A stretch of DNA of 64,000 nucleotides from UMGS1474 sp050946775 (GCA_050946775.1 JBMNVL010000001.1:5411-69410); one strand, 5' to 3'. Positions 43,501 through 51,789 are shown, counted from the first letter of the stretch. Notes: generated by a model from the letters alone, not told the origin. Translations and numbers: made by a program.

Positions 43501-43584
43501 GGGGTAGGGAATGAAATAGGCGTGGGGCGGCAAGGTGCCGACGTGCAGGGTGTTCAGATCCTCAAAATAATTCTCCACCAGCAT
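40579..43584 (-). CDS. Beta-galactosidase (GH2, LacZ-type)
   Basis: A 1001-residue cytosolic enzyme that removes beta-linked galactose. GH2 sugar-binding, Ig-like and TIM-barrel domains are followed by the Bgal_small_N region. The acid/base is E440 in SMGNEAGYG and the nucleophile is E512 in ILCEYCHAMGNGPG. GVNRHDSDPLNGYAVT is also typical. The open frame runs upstream, but ATG 43584 has AGGAGGGATCGCT and gives the natural N-terminus. No transporter or regulator is adjacent apart from the XRE gene downstream. Confidence 0.95.
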   Translation of the reverse strand: MLVENYFEDLNTLHVGTLPPHAYFIPYPGTQEALRGAREQSNRFVSLNGQWQFRYYDSVRRMNDPFFKPPYPHGGFAPLPVPSVWQMHGYDQNQYTNIQYPFPYDPPYVPVDTPCGAYLRPFKLTRMQAESRVHLCFEGVDSAYYVWVNGHFVGYSQVAHSPDEFDITDHVKTGENTLAVLVLKWCDGSYLEDQDKFRMSGIFRDVYLLLRDENHLTDAVITTPLSEDFSAAAVEVGLQFNGAAQPVHAELVDAEGKPVAAGTAQGGRLRLEVPDPILWNAEEPYLYTLLLQCGKEIIPFAVGLRQIAVVDGVVRLNGRKLRIRGVNRHDSDPLNGYAVTAGQMRADLLLMKQHNVNALRTSHYPPSPLLLDMCDRLGLYVLCEADIEAHGVVTLYGSESYYPLIADDPAFGGAILDRIQRLVLRDRSRTCVLIWSMGNEAGYGENFVAAQRWVKQTDPTRLTHYEGSAYMPTGKSLTKEDLDLHSGMYTSTGDLESYLKRRPWGKPFILCEYCHAMGNGPGDLEDYEQVFESYPGAVGGFIWEWCDHAVFAGKTGLSKTKYLYGGDSGERLHDGNFCMDGLCYPNRVPHTGLKELKNVFRPARLTCDDPAAGRFTLQSKLDFAELSERISLHYTLTVDGEPVAEGDLPCPPLPARRKASLRIPYTLPDHGRVHIKVDYIALKETPWARAGESVGFDQIELARHPRKPAEPTGERAPRYLPDDRQIVVCGERFRYVYDKDTGVFDELTVDGVPLLRRPMQYNLFRAPIDNERQIVGQYYAAGYDRTVSRGYATEVYSDGEKVFITTDLAVSADARQRMLDIRAVWTVDGKGTIGWQMTVKRRPSMPWLPRFGLRLFLPSTIRQVAYTGYGPTESYIDKHRACWFGKFEGSLMDLHEDYIRPQENGSHFGCTDVTLSGGGWTVAVEATDRDLSFNASPFTQEELAGKRHNFELQPCGDTVLCVDAMQSGVGSQSCGPELLPQYRLDAPEFTFAGQMTLRVQK

Positions 43585-43606
43585 AGCGATCCCTCCTGTG
43601 GGTGAT

Positions 43607-43884
43607 GGCTGATCCGTGATAAGGACAAAGCGCCGGAAAAGCGGCCAAACGCGGCGCTTTTCGACTTGTTGTCCTTGCCTTGCGTCAGCAAGGCGGCGTC
43701 CGTCGCACCGAAAATCCCGCGCATTTGGCACGCTTTCCGGTGCGCAGCCGTTTTGTAAGGCATAAAATTTTTTCGTAGGCAAAGCCGCAAGACGCAGACA
43801 TATTCGCGTATGCCGAGGCTTTGCGGCACAGCATACGGGAAATTTTGCCTTCCAAAACCGCTTTGTACTTATCACGGATCAGCC
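43607..43884. mobile_element. MITE-like element with 26-bp terminal inverted repeats
   Basis: GGCTGATCCGTGATAAGGAC (continuing AAAGCG) at 43607-43632 is the complement of 43859-43884 with one mismatch. The 226-bp interior contains further inverted pieces (GCAAAGCCGCAAG against CGAGGCTTTGCGG). It encodes no transposase. It sits directly upstream of the beta-galactosidase gene and could influence its expression. Confidence 0.7.
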
Positions 43885-43959
43885 AATATTCATATCCATT
43901 ATACCGTATTTTTGAAAAAAAGGAAATACACGATTGTGACAAAAAACGCGCACATTTTT

Positions 43960-44312
43960 TGCCGACCGGAGACGGCGGACACCATCCGCCCGCCAAACTT
44001 GCGGCGGCATCGTAGGGGAAGGGGTTTTCCCCTCCTGCGGGATGACGATGAAAGATTCTTCGGGCGAACGCGTGGCCCTCTTGCGGTGCCCGGCTGAGGT
44101 GTGGCGCATGTGCGCTCACCGATCGCCGACCGCGGCGCCCACCATTTTCTCCCTGTATCGCCCACCGGGCGCGGTCGAAAATGTTGCCCAGAATGACCCT
44201 GTTTGTGGTTGCGCTGTCATCCTGAGGAGCACAGCGACGAAGGATCTTATCTCGCCCATTTGCACAAACCGGCGGCAACCCGTAGGGGCGGATACCGTCC
44301 GCCCGCGAAAAA
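43960..44312. repeat. Mosaic dispersed repeat
   Basis: Contains several modules: CGGACACCATCCGCCCGCC, a GGGGAAGGGGTTTTCCCCTCC palindrome-like block, the complement of the repeat at 4999-5045, a 65-bp block whose complement recurs near 51878-51943, GTCATCCTGAGGAGCACAGC, and GTAGGGGCGGATACCGTCC. No gene is visible between 43585 and 44356. Confidence 0.7.
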
Positions 44313-44353
44313 GACGCAAAAAACCGGTGCCGATCGATTTTATCGGCGCCGGT
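44313..44353 (-). terminator. Terminator of the NAD(P)HX-repair/lipoprotein genes
   Basis: Minus-strand stem ACCGGCGCCGAT/ATCGGCACCGGT followed by T6. Confidence 0.85.
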
Positions 44354-44356
44354 GGG

Positions 44357-44869
44357 TCAACTCGTTGTGTGAAATCCGGAAAAGGTCGCCTTGAGCGGTA
44401 CGCCGGGCATTTCCAGCGACAAAAGGCGGCCGTCGGCCGGATCGGCGGTCAGGGTGACGGCGCCGTTTTGTCCGGCGCCGGTCCAGGTGAGCGCCGCGCC
44501 GGTGATCCGCACCCCGTCGGAAGAGCGGGACGCCGCGTCCAGCGCGTCGATCAGCACCCGTCCCAACGCGCCGGCGGGCAGCGCCTGCTCCGACAGGGAA
44601 AAGGACAGCCCGTACAAGGACGCGGTCACGGCGTCGCCCTGCCATTCGACGGTGATCCCCTTGAGGGTGTCGGGCGCCGAAAACGCCAGCTTGAGCGTGC
44701 CGGCGCCGGCGCGGGACAGGGTGCCGGCCAGGCGCGTATCCTTGTAGGTGATATCCGCCTCACAGGTGAAGCCGTCGGTCACCGGGGCGTCGACGGCGCT
44801 TGGCGGCGCGCCGCGGCATCCCGTCAAAAACGTCAACCATACGATCGCCAGCGCCAGCCACCGCTTCAA
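44357..44869 (-). CDS. Lipoprotein of unknown function
   Basis: A 170-residue protein starting at TTG 44869. The signal is MKRWLALAIVWLTFLTGC with lipobox LTGC, so it is anchored on the outer face of the membrane. The mature part is beta-rich (FTCEADITYKDTRLAGTLSR, LKGITVEWQGDAVTASLYG) and resembles the LolA/DUF4292-type fold in pattern, by inference only. It follows the NAD(P)HX repair gene by 6 bp. Confidence 0.7.
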   Translation of the reverse strand: MKRWLALAIVWLTFLTGCRGAPPSAVDAPVTDGFTCEADITYKDTRLAGTLSRAGAGTLKLAFSAPDTLKGITVEWQGDAVTASLYGLSFSLSEQALPAGALGRVLIDALDAASRSSDGVRITGAALTWTGAGQNGAVTLTADPADGRLLSLEMPGVPLKATFSGFHTTS

Positions 44870-44875
44870 GCCGCC

Positions 44876-46417
44876 TCAACTCCTGTTTTCGATCATCAAA
44901 AGCAGCGGCCCCAGTTCGTCCAGCAGATCGCCGGGCAGCATGGCGTGTTGGCTCAGCCGTTCGGCGGCGTGATCGCCGGCCCGGCCGTGGAGATACACCC
45001 CGGCCATCGCCGCCTGCAAGGGCGTCATTCCCTGGGCGGCAAAGGAGGCGATCAGCCCGGCCAGTACGTCGCCGCTGCCGCCGGTCGCCATGCCGGGATT
45101 GCCGGTGTGGTTGACCAGCAGCTCCTGCGTGGGCGAGGCGATGACGGTGTCGTGGCCCTTGAGCACCACCCATACCCCGTTGTCCACGGCGAATTTGCGG
45201 GCGGCGCGGGGACGGTTTTGCTCGATCTGCTCCACCGTGGTGTGGCACAGCCGTGCCATTTCACCGGGATGCGGCGTCAGGATCAAGGGGGCTTTGCGTG
45301 CTTTGATACTATCTATATGCGCCGCGACGGCGTTTATACCGTCGGCGTCCAAAATCACCGGACATTCGGCCTGCTCCAGCAGATAAAGGATCAGCCCGGT
45401 CAGTTCGTCGCTTTGTCCCAGCCCGCAGCCGATCAACAGGGCGGTGGCGTTTTTCAGCCCGTTTCGCAGCAGAGGACGGGCGGAAAGCGCCGCTTTGCCG
45501 TCGGCGTCCTCCGGCAGGGGCAGGCAGACGATCTCCGGCTGGGACACCGTCACCATCGGGTAGATCGAGCGGGGGATGGCGGCGCTGACCAGTCCCGCGC
45601 CGCCCCGTAAGGCGCCGCGGGCGGCCAAAACCGCCGCGCCGGCCATCCCGTAACTGCCGCAAAAGGCCAGCACGTGGCCGAAGGTGCCCTTGTGGCCGTC
45701 CACCGGCCGGGGCGAAAAGCACTCCTGCACCATCACCCGGTCGATGGGCGTCGGGGTGCAGGAATAGGCCTGCCAGAGCTTTTCGGGGATGCCGATCTCC
45801 ACCACCTCCACCTGGCCGCACCAGGGAGCCAGAGCGGGCATCACCAGCGCCGGCTTGCGGGCGGTAAAGGTGACGGTCAGGGTGGCGCGCAGGGCGTCGG
45901 GATCGCGGACGCCGTCGTCGGCGTTGACGCCGCTGGGGATATCGATCGCCACCACCGGGGCGTCGCCCTCGTTGACCAGACGAAACAAGCCCCGCAGGGT
46001 TTCGGGCAGTACCCGCTTGAACCCGATGCCGAACACCGCGTCGACGATCAGCCGGGCGTCCCGTAGCACCGCGACGGTGCGGGCGGGATCGTCCATCCAG
46101 CGGTAGACCGGCACGGGCAGCTGCCGCAGCCGTTCGGCCATCGCCATGGCGTCGGCGGTGCGGGGCATCTCCCCGGCCAGCACGATCGACACCCGGGCGT
46201 TGTGCTCCAGCAGCTTGCGGGCAATGACGAAGCCGTCGCCGCCGTTGTTGCCGCTGCCGCACAGGATCACCACCGCCATCCCGCTGACCGGGTAGGTCTG
46301 GCGGATCACCCGGGCGGCGGCCGATCCGGCGTTTTCCATCAGCCGGACGCCGTCCAGCCCGATCTCCTTGGCGGACAGCTCCACCTGCCGCATCTCTTCA
46401 CTCGTCAACACGTGCAT
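44876..46417 (-). CDS. nnr: Bifunctional NAD(P)H-hydrate epimerase/dehydratase
   Basis: A 513-residue enzyme that repairs hydrated NADH and NADPH. The N-terminal YjeF_N epimerase domain (about 1-215) has LCGSGNNGGDGFVIAR and the C-terminal ribokinase-like dehydratase (about 225-513) has LTPHPGEMARL, KGHDTVIASP, and ATGGSGDVLAG. Start 46417 is chosen because AAGGAGA abuts the alternative ATG 46423. Complete in length. Confidence 0.94.
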   Translation of the reverse strand: MHVLTSEEMRQVELSAKEIGLDGVRLMENAGSAAARVIRQTYPVSGMAVVILCGSGNNGGDGFVIARKLLEHNARVSIVLAGEMPRTADAMAMAERLRQLPVPVYRWMDDPARTVAVLRDARLIVDAVFGIGFKRVLPETLRGLFRLVNEGDAPVVAIDIPSGVNADDGVRDPDALRATLTVTFTARKPALVMPALAPWCGQVEVVEIGIPEKLWQAYSCTPTPIDRVMVQECFSPRPVDGHKGTFGHVLAFCGSYGMAGAAVLAARGALRGGAGLVSAAIPRSIYPMVTVSQPEIVCLPLPEDADGKAALSARPLLRNGLKNATALLIGCGLGQSDELTGLILYLLEQAECPVILDADGINAVAAHIDSIKARKAPLILTPHPGEMARLCHTTVEQIEQNRPRAARKFAVDNGVWVVLKGHDTVIASPTQELLVNHTGNPGMATGGSGDVLAGLIASFAAQGMTPLQAAMAGVYLHGRAGDHAAERLSQHAMLPGDLLDELGPLLLMIENRS

Positions 46418-46501
46418 AGCCATTCTCCTTTTTTGCGGTTTGCTGAAAAATGAACGCCGATTTCCGGCGAGCGCACGGCGCCGCGGTTTTTCCGGGCGGC
46501 G

Positions 46502-47389
46502 TTACGCCAGCCCGTCTTTTTGCATCACGTACCGGACGATCTCGTCGGCGACGTCCACTCCGGTACAGGCGGTGATCCCCGCCATAAAGGCGTTGGAGTT
46601 GACCTCGCATACCAGCGCTTCACCCCGGTCGTCCCACAGCAGATCCACCCCGGCGAACTCCAGCCCCAGCACCCGGCAGCACCGCAGCGCCAGCGTCTCC
46701 TCGGCGGGTGTCGGCAAATAGGCCTCGCCCCGGCCGCCGCCGCCGATGTTGGAACGGAAATCCACCCCCCGGCGGTGCATGGCGGCCACCACCCGGTCGC
46801 CCACCACGTACAGCCGGTGATCCTCGCCCGCGCAGGTGGGCAAAAACGCCTGCGCCAAAAAGGGCTTGTCGCCCATTTTCATCGCCAGCGCCCGCAGGTC
46901 GTCCGGCGTGCGCGCCAGATACACCTGCCCGCCCAGCGAGCCGTAGCATTCCTTGACCACCATCGGGAACCCCAGCTCCGCCTCGGCGCGCCGCAGGAAA
47001 GCGGCGATTTGCGGGCCGATCTCGCGGTAGGTCATCGGGGCGATCAGGGTGCGGGGCATGGGTACCCGAGCCGCCGCCAGCGCCAGATGGGTGGCGCTTT
47101 TGTCGTCGCAGACGGCGATGGCGTCGACGGGGTTGTGTACCCTCACACCGCCGGAGGCCAGCGCCTGCCCCAGCCGGACGTCCTTGTCCCAAAACAGCAC
47201 CGTGTCGCCCCTGTCGATCCCCTCGACGGTGATCCCGTCGCCGCCGGCGGACACGATCAGCGAGGTGTTGGGCACCGGCGTCAGTGTCCAGCCGCGGTCC
47301 TTTGCCGCCCGGCAGAGCCGTTCGACCGGGTCGGGCGGGGTATCGGGGTTCCAGAATCCGTTGTAGATCGCCCATCCCGCCATGGTCAT
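46502..47389 (-). CDS. ATP-grasp ligase, RimK-like
   Basis: A 295-residue ATP-grasp enzyme. The B domain has FPMVVKECYGSLGGQVYLA, the ATP-binding GDKPFLAQAFLP follows, and the metal-binding end is VCEVNSNAFMAGITACTGV. The family joins amino acids such as glutamate to carboxylates; the acceptor cannot be inferred. Start 47389 overlaps the HAD gene stop (ATGA). Part of a NUDIX-HAD-ligase series, with an 84-bp gap before the NAD(P)HX gene. Confidence 0.85.
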   Translation of the reverse strand: MTMAGWAIYNGFWNPDTPPDPVERLCRAAKDRGWTLTPVPNTSLIVSAGGDGITVEGIDRGDTVLFWDKDVRLGQALASGGVRVHNPVDAIAVCDDKSATHLALAAARVPMPRTLIAPMTYREIGPQIAAFLRRAEAELGFPMVVKECYGSLGGQVYLARTPDDLRALAMKMGDKPFLAQAFLPTCAGEDHRLYVVGDRVVAAMHRRGVDFRSNIGGGGRGEAYLPTPAEETLALRCCRVLGLEFAGVDLLWDDRGEALVCEVNSNAFMAGITACTGVDVADEIVRYVMQKDGLA

Positions 47390-48216
47390 CGTCCTTCCCA
47401 ATCGGCCTGCAGATACAGCGCCACCCCGTCGGCGTCGTTGGCGCCGACGATCACGTCGGCCGCCCGTTTGGCCGATTCCACTCCGTTTTCCACAACGCAG
47501 GCGAGATCGGCCACCCGCAGCATCGGCAAATCGTTGTCGTTGTCGCCGAAGGCGACCAGCCGGTCGGCGCCGACGGCCCGCTTGACCCGCAGCGCGCCGT
47601 TGTCCTTGCCGGCGCGGCGGTCGAATATCTCCAAAAAGAAATTACCCTGTACGTAATTGTCCCGGTAGATGCTGCAGCGCACCTCGGGGATCTGCGCCTC
47701 CACCTCGGCGCGGATGGCGGTCAGCGTCTCCCGCCTGTCCTGCATCGAGAAATAGACCGCTTCCCGGGTGGAATCGTGCTCGTTCACCTGCCAAAACAGC
47801 TCCGGCAGCCGCGCCAGCCGCTGGCGCATAAAGGACTCCTCACCCGGCGAGGTGGGATGGGTGTAGGTACACGTCACCCCGCCGTTCTCCACCCGGTAGA
47901 CCATCGGGGATTTGCCGTGACGGGCGGCGATTTCCAGCACGGTTTTCGCCACCGCCGGGGACATTTCCAGCGCGTCGGCCACCCGTTCGTGGATGGCGTC
48001 GTAGGTCATGGCGCCGTTCATCAGCACCATCGGCGCGGTGAAGCGCACCCCCTGCAGATCCAGCAGCTTGATCCCGATCAGACTGCGGGCGGTGCAGATG
48101 GAAAACAGACACCCGGCGTCGGCCAGGGCGTTGAGAATGCCGACGGTGCGCGTCGACAGGGCTTGGTCGGGCGTCAGCAGCGTGCCGTCCAGATCGGTCA
48201 TGTACAGCGTTTTCAT
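47386..48216 (-). CDS. Cof-type HAD-superfamily hydrolase
   Basis: A 276-residue sugar-phosphatase-like protein. HAD motif I is YMTDLDGTLLTPDQ, motif II lies near FSICTARS, and motifs III/IV are in the KDNGALRVK and AFGDNDNDLPML regions. The C2B cap is present. Start 48216 overlaps the NUDIX stop. The natural substrate is uncertain, as usual for Cof enzymes. Confidence 0.9.
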   Translation of the reverse strand: MKTLYMTDLDGTLLTPDQALSTRTVGILNALADAGCLFSICTARSLIGIKLLDLQGVRFTAPMVLMNGAMTYDAIHERVADALEMSPAVAKTVLEIAARHGKSPMVYRVENGGVTCTYTHPTSPGEESFMRQRLARLPELFWQVNEHDSTREAVYFSMQDRRETLTAIRAEVEAQIPEVRCSIYRDNYVQGNFFLEIFDRRAGKDNGALRVKRAVGADRLVAFGDNDNDLPMLRVADLACVVENGVESAKRAADVIVGANDADGVALYLQADWEGR

Positions 48217-48716
48217 AGGCCCTTGACGACCTCCGAAAGGGTGTCGAAATACTCCTTGCCGTAGTTGTGGAAGTCGTTTTGGCGGATCATCTCCCGCAGC
48301 AGCGCCGGCGATACCCACCGCGCCTCGGCCACTTCCTCGCTTTGCAGCTGCACGTCCCGGTCGACCCGCACCTCACGGCGCAAGATCCACAGATCGCAAA
48401 AGGAGTTGCGCCGCTTGAGCCGCCGCAGCAGCGTCAGCTCGCCCGGCTGGGTGTTGAGCCCCAGCTCCTCCAGCAGCTCCCGTCTGGCGGCGGTCTCGCT
48501 GTCCTCGCCCGATACCGCCGATCCGCCGGTCGCCGCCCACATATTGGGCATCAGATGCAGATGCGCCGCCCGGCGTTGGATCAGGATCCCGCCCGCGGCG
48601 TTGAGCACCCAGATGTGCACCACCAGATGGTACTGCCCGAAGGTCAGCCGTTCGCCCCGCATCATGGTGCGCCCGGTCGGCCGGCCCCGGTCATCCAGCA
48701 AATCCCATTTTTCCAT
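48213..48716 (-). CDS. NUDIX hydrolase
   Basis: A 167-residue nucleotide or diphosphate hydrolase. The Nudix box is GGSAVSGEDSETAARREL followed by LEELGL, and the N-terminus WDLLDDRGRPTGRTMMRG resembles the YfcD/isopentenyl-diphosphate isomerase-like branch. Start 48716 is chosen for family length; the ribosome site AAGGAG lies rather far upstream (13 bp), so GTG/ATG 48749 remains possible. It opens the leftward operon. Confidence 0.88.
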   Translation of the reverse strand: MEKWDLLDDRGRPTGRTMMRGERLTFGQYHLVVHIWVLNAAGGILIQRRAAHLHLMPNMWAATGGSAVSGEDSETAARRELLEELGLNTQPGELTLLRRLKRRNSFCDLWILRREVRVDRDVQLQSEEVAEARWVSPALLREMIRQNDFHNYGKEYFDTLSEVVKGL

Positions 48717-48805
48717 TCCCGTTCGTTTGCTCCTTACAGGTGGCCGCAATTAGCCACGGTAACTTATAATACACTATCATACCGCATTTGGCGTCAAAAG
48801 TCCAG

Positions 48806-48827
48806 CAAAACTTGACAGACCGGGCGT
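48806..48827. repeat. 22-bp direct repeat, left copy
   Basis: CAAAACTTGACAGACCGGGC plus GT is identical to 50469-50490. The two copies flank the dockerin gene. Confidence 0.9.
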
Positions 48828-48857
48828 TTGCGTATTTGCATAAAAAATGAAGGATTG

Positions 48858-48886
48858 TTGACAAGTTATTGTAAATACTATATACT
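48858..48886 (+). promoter_or_regulatory. Promoter of the Ig-like dockerin gene
   Basis: TTGACA and TATACT with a 17-bp spacer, giving a leader of about 75 nt. Confidence 0.85.
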
Positions 48887-48967
48887 TTTATTAAAGCCAA
48901 AATGATTGGCGTTCGCGCATAAAGATATGGTGTAAACCTGTTGTGAGGCAGAAAGGGTGAAGATGCT

Positions 48968-50449
48968 ATGAAAACCATTCGATGGATCACCGCGCTGCTG
49001 TTCACGCTGGCGGTGTGCGCCGCGCCGATGGGAATGGCGGCCGGGGACATCGGCCAGACCGATCCTCCGGAATCCGAGATAAGGTTGAGCGATTCGGTCC
49101 TCTATCTGGCCGTCGGTGAGGAAAAGGATATCACGATCGACTACGTGTATCTGAAAGAAAGCGAAGAACCCGCGGGCGATCCTTACCGGGAAATTTGGGA
49201 TAACTCTCACCCGGAAATCGCGCAAATGGCGCTGTCCGGCGGTGAACCGGCGGATATCAACCACGGCAGCGAGACGGCGCTGAACCAGACCGGCACCATC
49301 AAAGGCGTCCAACCCGGCAAAAGCGGCATCACGGTAACGCGCAGCGGGTTTGGCGCCTCTGCGAGCGCGACCTGTGACGTTTTCGTGTATCGAAAAGGGG
49401 ATATGGACGATAAAAACAGCATCGCGGTTACCTTCACCGCCCCTGAAAACCGTTCCTTCTCCCCAGCGGATTTTCCCGGCGTACCATGCCGATCCGTTGT
49501 CGGAGTACAAAAATATACGCGAGATACCGGCTTAGACTATCTGTTGATCCTCGCTCTGGACGACAGCGACTGGGATATGAAGGCCGTTTTGGAAACCGCC
49601 CGATCCGTGGACGGAGTGCAATCCGCCAAGCCGAACACCGATCACGTGCGGCGTGATTTGCGCATCCGGCTGAACGCTTCGTCGGTCATCCTGAAAATTG
49701 GCGAAGAAGTGCAGCTGTGTATCGACAGCGTGACCGAACCGCCCGTTCCGTGGCGGATCGCGCAGGGGATCTGCCTGAACGTGGATCCGGATCGGCTGCC
49801 GGATGGGCAAAGCATACGGGACTGTTTTCGTGAAATGGGCGTTTCCCGGTTCTGGCCGAGAAAAAGCGCGGACAGTCTGAACGGCATTTTGGAGCAAGAG
49901 GGAGAAGAAAGCCCGGACGGATACTATACGGTCGACGTCCCCTTGCAGGCCGTTTTATACGAAATGACGGACGCGATCACAAGCGCCGATTTTGTGAAAG
50001 ACGCGTATGTGTGGTGGGATCCCATTCCCGGCGAGCCCGACGTGCCGGGCAGAGCGGAGCGGTGGGAATCGGACACGGAGGACGTGGTTTCGCTTCAGCT
50101 GTCCGGCGGATTCAAAGACGCCGGCGATGAAACCATGATTTGCCAAACGGCAACAGTAAAGGCGCTGGCGCCGGGGACGGCATCCGTCACCGTCAGTTTT
50201 TCCGAAGGGACGCAAACCGACACGCAAACCTGCACCATAACGGTGTTGGGCGAATATCGGCCCGGTGACGTGAATATGGACGGGGATATCACCGCTGCCG
50301 ACGCGCTGCTGGCGCTGCAGGCGGCGACCGAAAAGGTGTTATTGAGCGATCAGCAGCGGCGCTATGCCGACGTCGATGACGACGGCAGCGTAACGGCCGC
50401 CGACGCCTTGATGATTTTGCAAATCAGCACCGGGAAAATAAATCTTTAG
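48968..50449 (+). CDS. Secreted Ig-like protein with C-terminal dockerin
   Basis: A 493-residue protein. Signal peptide 1-25 (ALLFTLAVCAAPMGMAAG); bacterial Ig-like pieces (GTIKGVQPGKSGITVTRSGF and ATVKALAPGTASVTVSFSEG) at about 35-140 and 335-430; a middle region without recognised family; and a type I dockerin at about 435-493 with GDVNMDGDITAADALLALQ and ADVDDDGSVTAADALMILQ. It would be displayed or docked on a cell-surface scaffold, by inference. Codon use is less GC-rich than neighbours and a 22-bp direct repeat flanks it. Confidence 0.82.
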   Translation: MKTIRWITALLFTLAVCAAPMGMAAGDIGQTDPPESEIRLSDSVLYLAVGEEKDITIDYVYLKESEEPAGDPYREIWDNSHPEIAQMALSGGEPADINHGSETALNQTGTIKGVQPGKSGITVTRSGFGASASATCDVFVYRKGDMDDKNSIAVTFTAPENRSFSPADFPGVPCRSVVGVQKYTRDTGLDYLLILALDDSDWDMKAVLETARSVDGVQSAKPNTDHVRRDLRIRLNASSVILKIGEEVQLCIDSVTEPPVPWRIAQGICLNVDPDRLPDGQSIRDCFREMGVSRFWPRKSADSLNGILEQEGEESPDGYYTVDVPLQAVLYEMTDAITSADFVKDAYVWWDPIPGEPDVPGRAERWESDTEDVVSLQLSGGFKDAGDETMICQTATVKALAPGTASVTVSFSEGTQTDTQTCTITVLGEYRPGDVNMDGDITAADALLALQAATEKVLLSDQQRRYADVDDDGSVTAADALMILQISTGKINL

Positions 50450-50468
50450 AAAAGGCCTGTATACAACT

Positions 50469-50490
50469 CAAAACTTGACAGACCGGGCGT
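50469..50490. repeat. 22-bp direct repeat, right copy
   Basis: Identical to 48806-48827; this copy contains the -35 box of the tlyA promoter. Confidence 0.9.
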
Positions 50491-50504
50491 CCAGCGGGTA
50501 CAAT
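50475..50504 (+). promoter_or_regulatory. tlyA promoter
   Basis: TTGACA and TACAAT with an 18-bp spacer, 18 bp before the start codon. Confidence 0.8.
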
Positions 50505-50521
50505 AGTCCCGAGGTGACGAC

Positions 50522-51325
50522 ATGGCGACCATGCGACTGGACGAAGTGGCCGCGGCGGCCTTCGGGGTGACCCGGGAGGAAGCGGCGGCGTTGATTATGG
50601 AAGGGCGGGTATGGATCGGGGATATTCCCGCCGACAAACCCGGCACTCCGGTGAAGGCCGGCGCGGCGCTGACCTTGCGCCAAAAAGGGCGCAAATACGC
50701 CAGCCGGTCGGGATATAAACTGGAAAAAGCCCTGCGGTATTTCGCGCTGAACGTCGACGGGCAGACCGTCTGCGATATCGGCGCCAGCAACGGCGGGTTT
50801 ACCGACTGCCTGCTGCAAAACGGCGCGGCGCGGGTGTTCGCGGTGGACGTCGCTTACGGCATTTTGGCGTGGGAGCTGCGCCAGGACGAGCGGGTGACGG
50901 TGATGGAACGCACAAACGCCCGGCATTTGACGGCGGAACAGCTCGGCGAAAGGTGCGATCTCGTCACGGTGGACGTGGCGTTTATTTCGCTGACGAAAAT
51001 TTTTCCCGCCATCGACCGGATCCTGAAAGAGGACGGGCGGTGCGTCTGTCTGATCAAGCCCCAGTTTGAGTTAAAGCCCTTCCAGCTGGGCAAAAACGGG
51101 ATGGTCAAGGATCCCGCCGTCCTGCCGGGGCTGATCGGCTCGCTGATCGATGCGGCGGCGGGAAACCGGCTGTATCTGCGGGGGTTGACGGTGTCGCCCA
51201 TCCACGGCACCAACGGCAACGTGGAGTATTTGCTTTTCCTCGACCGTCAGCCCGCCGTCCCCGACGACGAGCGGGAGCGGCTGATTGCCGAAACCGTCGC
51301 CCTGCGCCCCGACGAAGAGGGTTGA
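50522..51325 (+). CDS. tlyA: TlyA-family rRNA (cytidine-2'-O-) methyltransferase
   Basis: A 267-residue protein. An N-terminal S4 RNA-binding domain (residues 4-60, LIMEGRVWIGDIPADKPGT) is followed by an FtsJ-like methyltransferase with SAM motif VCDIGASNGGFTDCLL and LVTVDVAFISLTKIFP, then LIKPQFELK. Family members methylate 16S and 23S rRNA. Start 50522 follows GAGGTGACGAC. The lipoprotein promoter overlaps its stop codon. Confidence 0.92.
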   Translation: MATMRLDEVAAAAFGVTREEAAALIMEGRVWIGDIPADKPGTPVKAGAALTLRQKGRKYASRSGYKLEKALRYFALNVDGQTVCDIGASNGGFTDCLLQNGAARVFAVDVAYGILAWELRQDERVTVMERTNARHLTAEQLGERCDLVTVDVAFISLTKIFPAIDRILKEDGRCVCLIKPQFELKPFQLGKNGMVKDPAVLPGLIGSLIDAAAGNRLYLRGLTVSPIHGTNGNVEYLLFLDRQPAVPDDERERLIAETVALRPDEEG

Positions 51326-51350
51326 CGCCGTTTTTTTGTCGTGATAGAAT
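51322..51350 (+). promoter_or_regulatory. Promoter of the small lipoprotein gene
   Basis: TTGACG and TAGAAT with a 17-bp spacer; the -35 box overlaps the tlyA stop codon. Confidence 0.8.
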
Positions 51351-51380
51351 AGGATAAAACCGTAAAAGGATGGGGTATTT

Positions 51381-51782
51381 ATGAAAAAACGGATCGCTAT
51401 TTTCCTCATTTGCATGCTGATACCGGGCGTTTTGGCCGGATGCCACCGGGATTCCCTTCGTTTGGTGGAGGACGAAAGCGCTTTCGGGGAATTTGCGGTG
51501 GAGGAAAACGCGGTGATCCTCACCGCTGCGGTAACGGTCGAAAACGTCAGTGATACCAACAAAACCTTTGCCATCCGTGCCGATTTCTCAAAAGATCAGC
51601 GGGGCGATTTGCTCAAAGAAGCGGAGCTTTGGGCTGTGGACGACGAAGGGAATACCGCCAAATTCACCGTCCCCGCCAAAGGCAAAACGGAGTTTGAGGT
51701 GCGGTTTTGCGGCACCTTCGGCGGCAAGGAACAAAGGGCGGATCGCCTGCTCCCGCCGCTGACGTTCGTGGAAGCGGGATGA
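51381..51782 (+). CDS. Small lipoprotein of unknown function
   Basis: A 133-residue protein with signal MKKRIAIFLICMLIPGVLAGC (Cys 21 lipobox VLAGC; read as two parts MKKRIAIFLICML and IPGVLAGC). The mature part is one beta-sandwich-like domain (VILTAAVTVENVSDTNKTFA, FTVPAKGKTEFEVRFCGTFG). ATG 51381 follows AAAAGGATGGGGTATTT. Monocistronic. Family not recognised; the pattern resembles DUF4352-type extracellular domains. Confidence 0.75.
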   Translation: MKKRIAIFLICMLIPGVLAGCHRDSLRLVEDESAFGEFAVEENAVILTAAVTVENVSDTNKTFAIRADFSKDQRGDLLKEAELWAVDDEGNTAKFTVPAKGKTEFEVRFCGTFGGKEQRADRLLPPLTFVEAG

Positions 51783-51789
51783 CGACGCA

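Noticed and set aside
40516..43605. Plus-strand open frame of 1029 codons
   Set aside because: Antisense shadow of the GH2 beta-galactosidase; composition is His/Gly/Arg-rich without domains.
43685..44278. Minus-strand open frame of 197 codons
   Set aside because: It spans the MITE-like element and the dispersed repeat; its sequence is repeat-derived.
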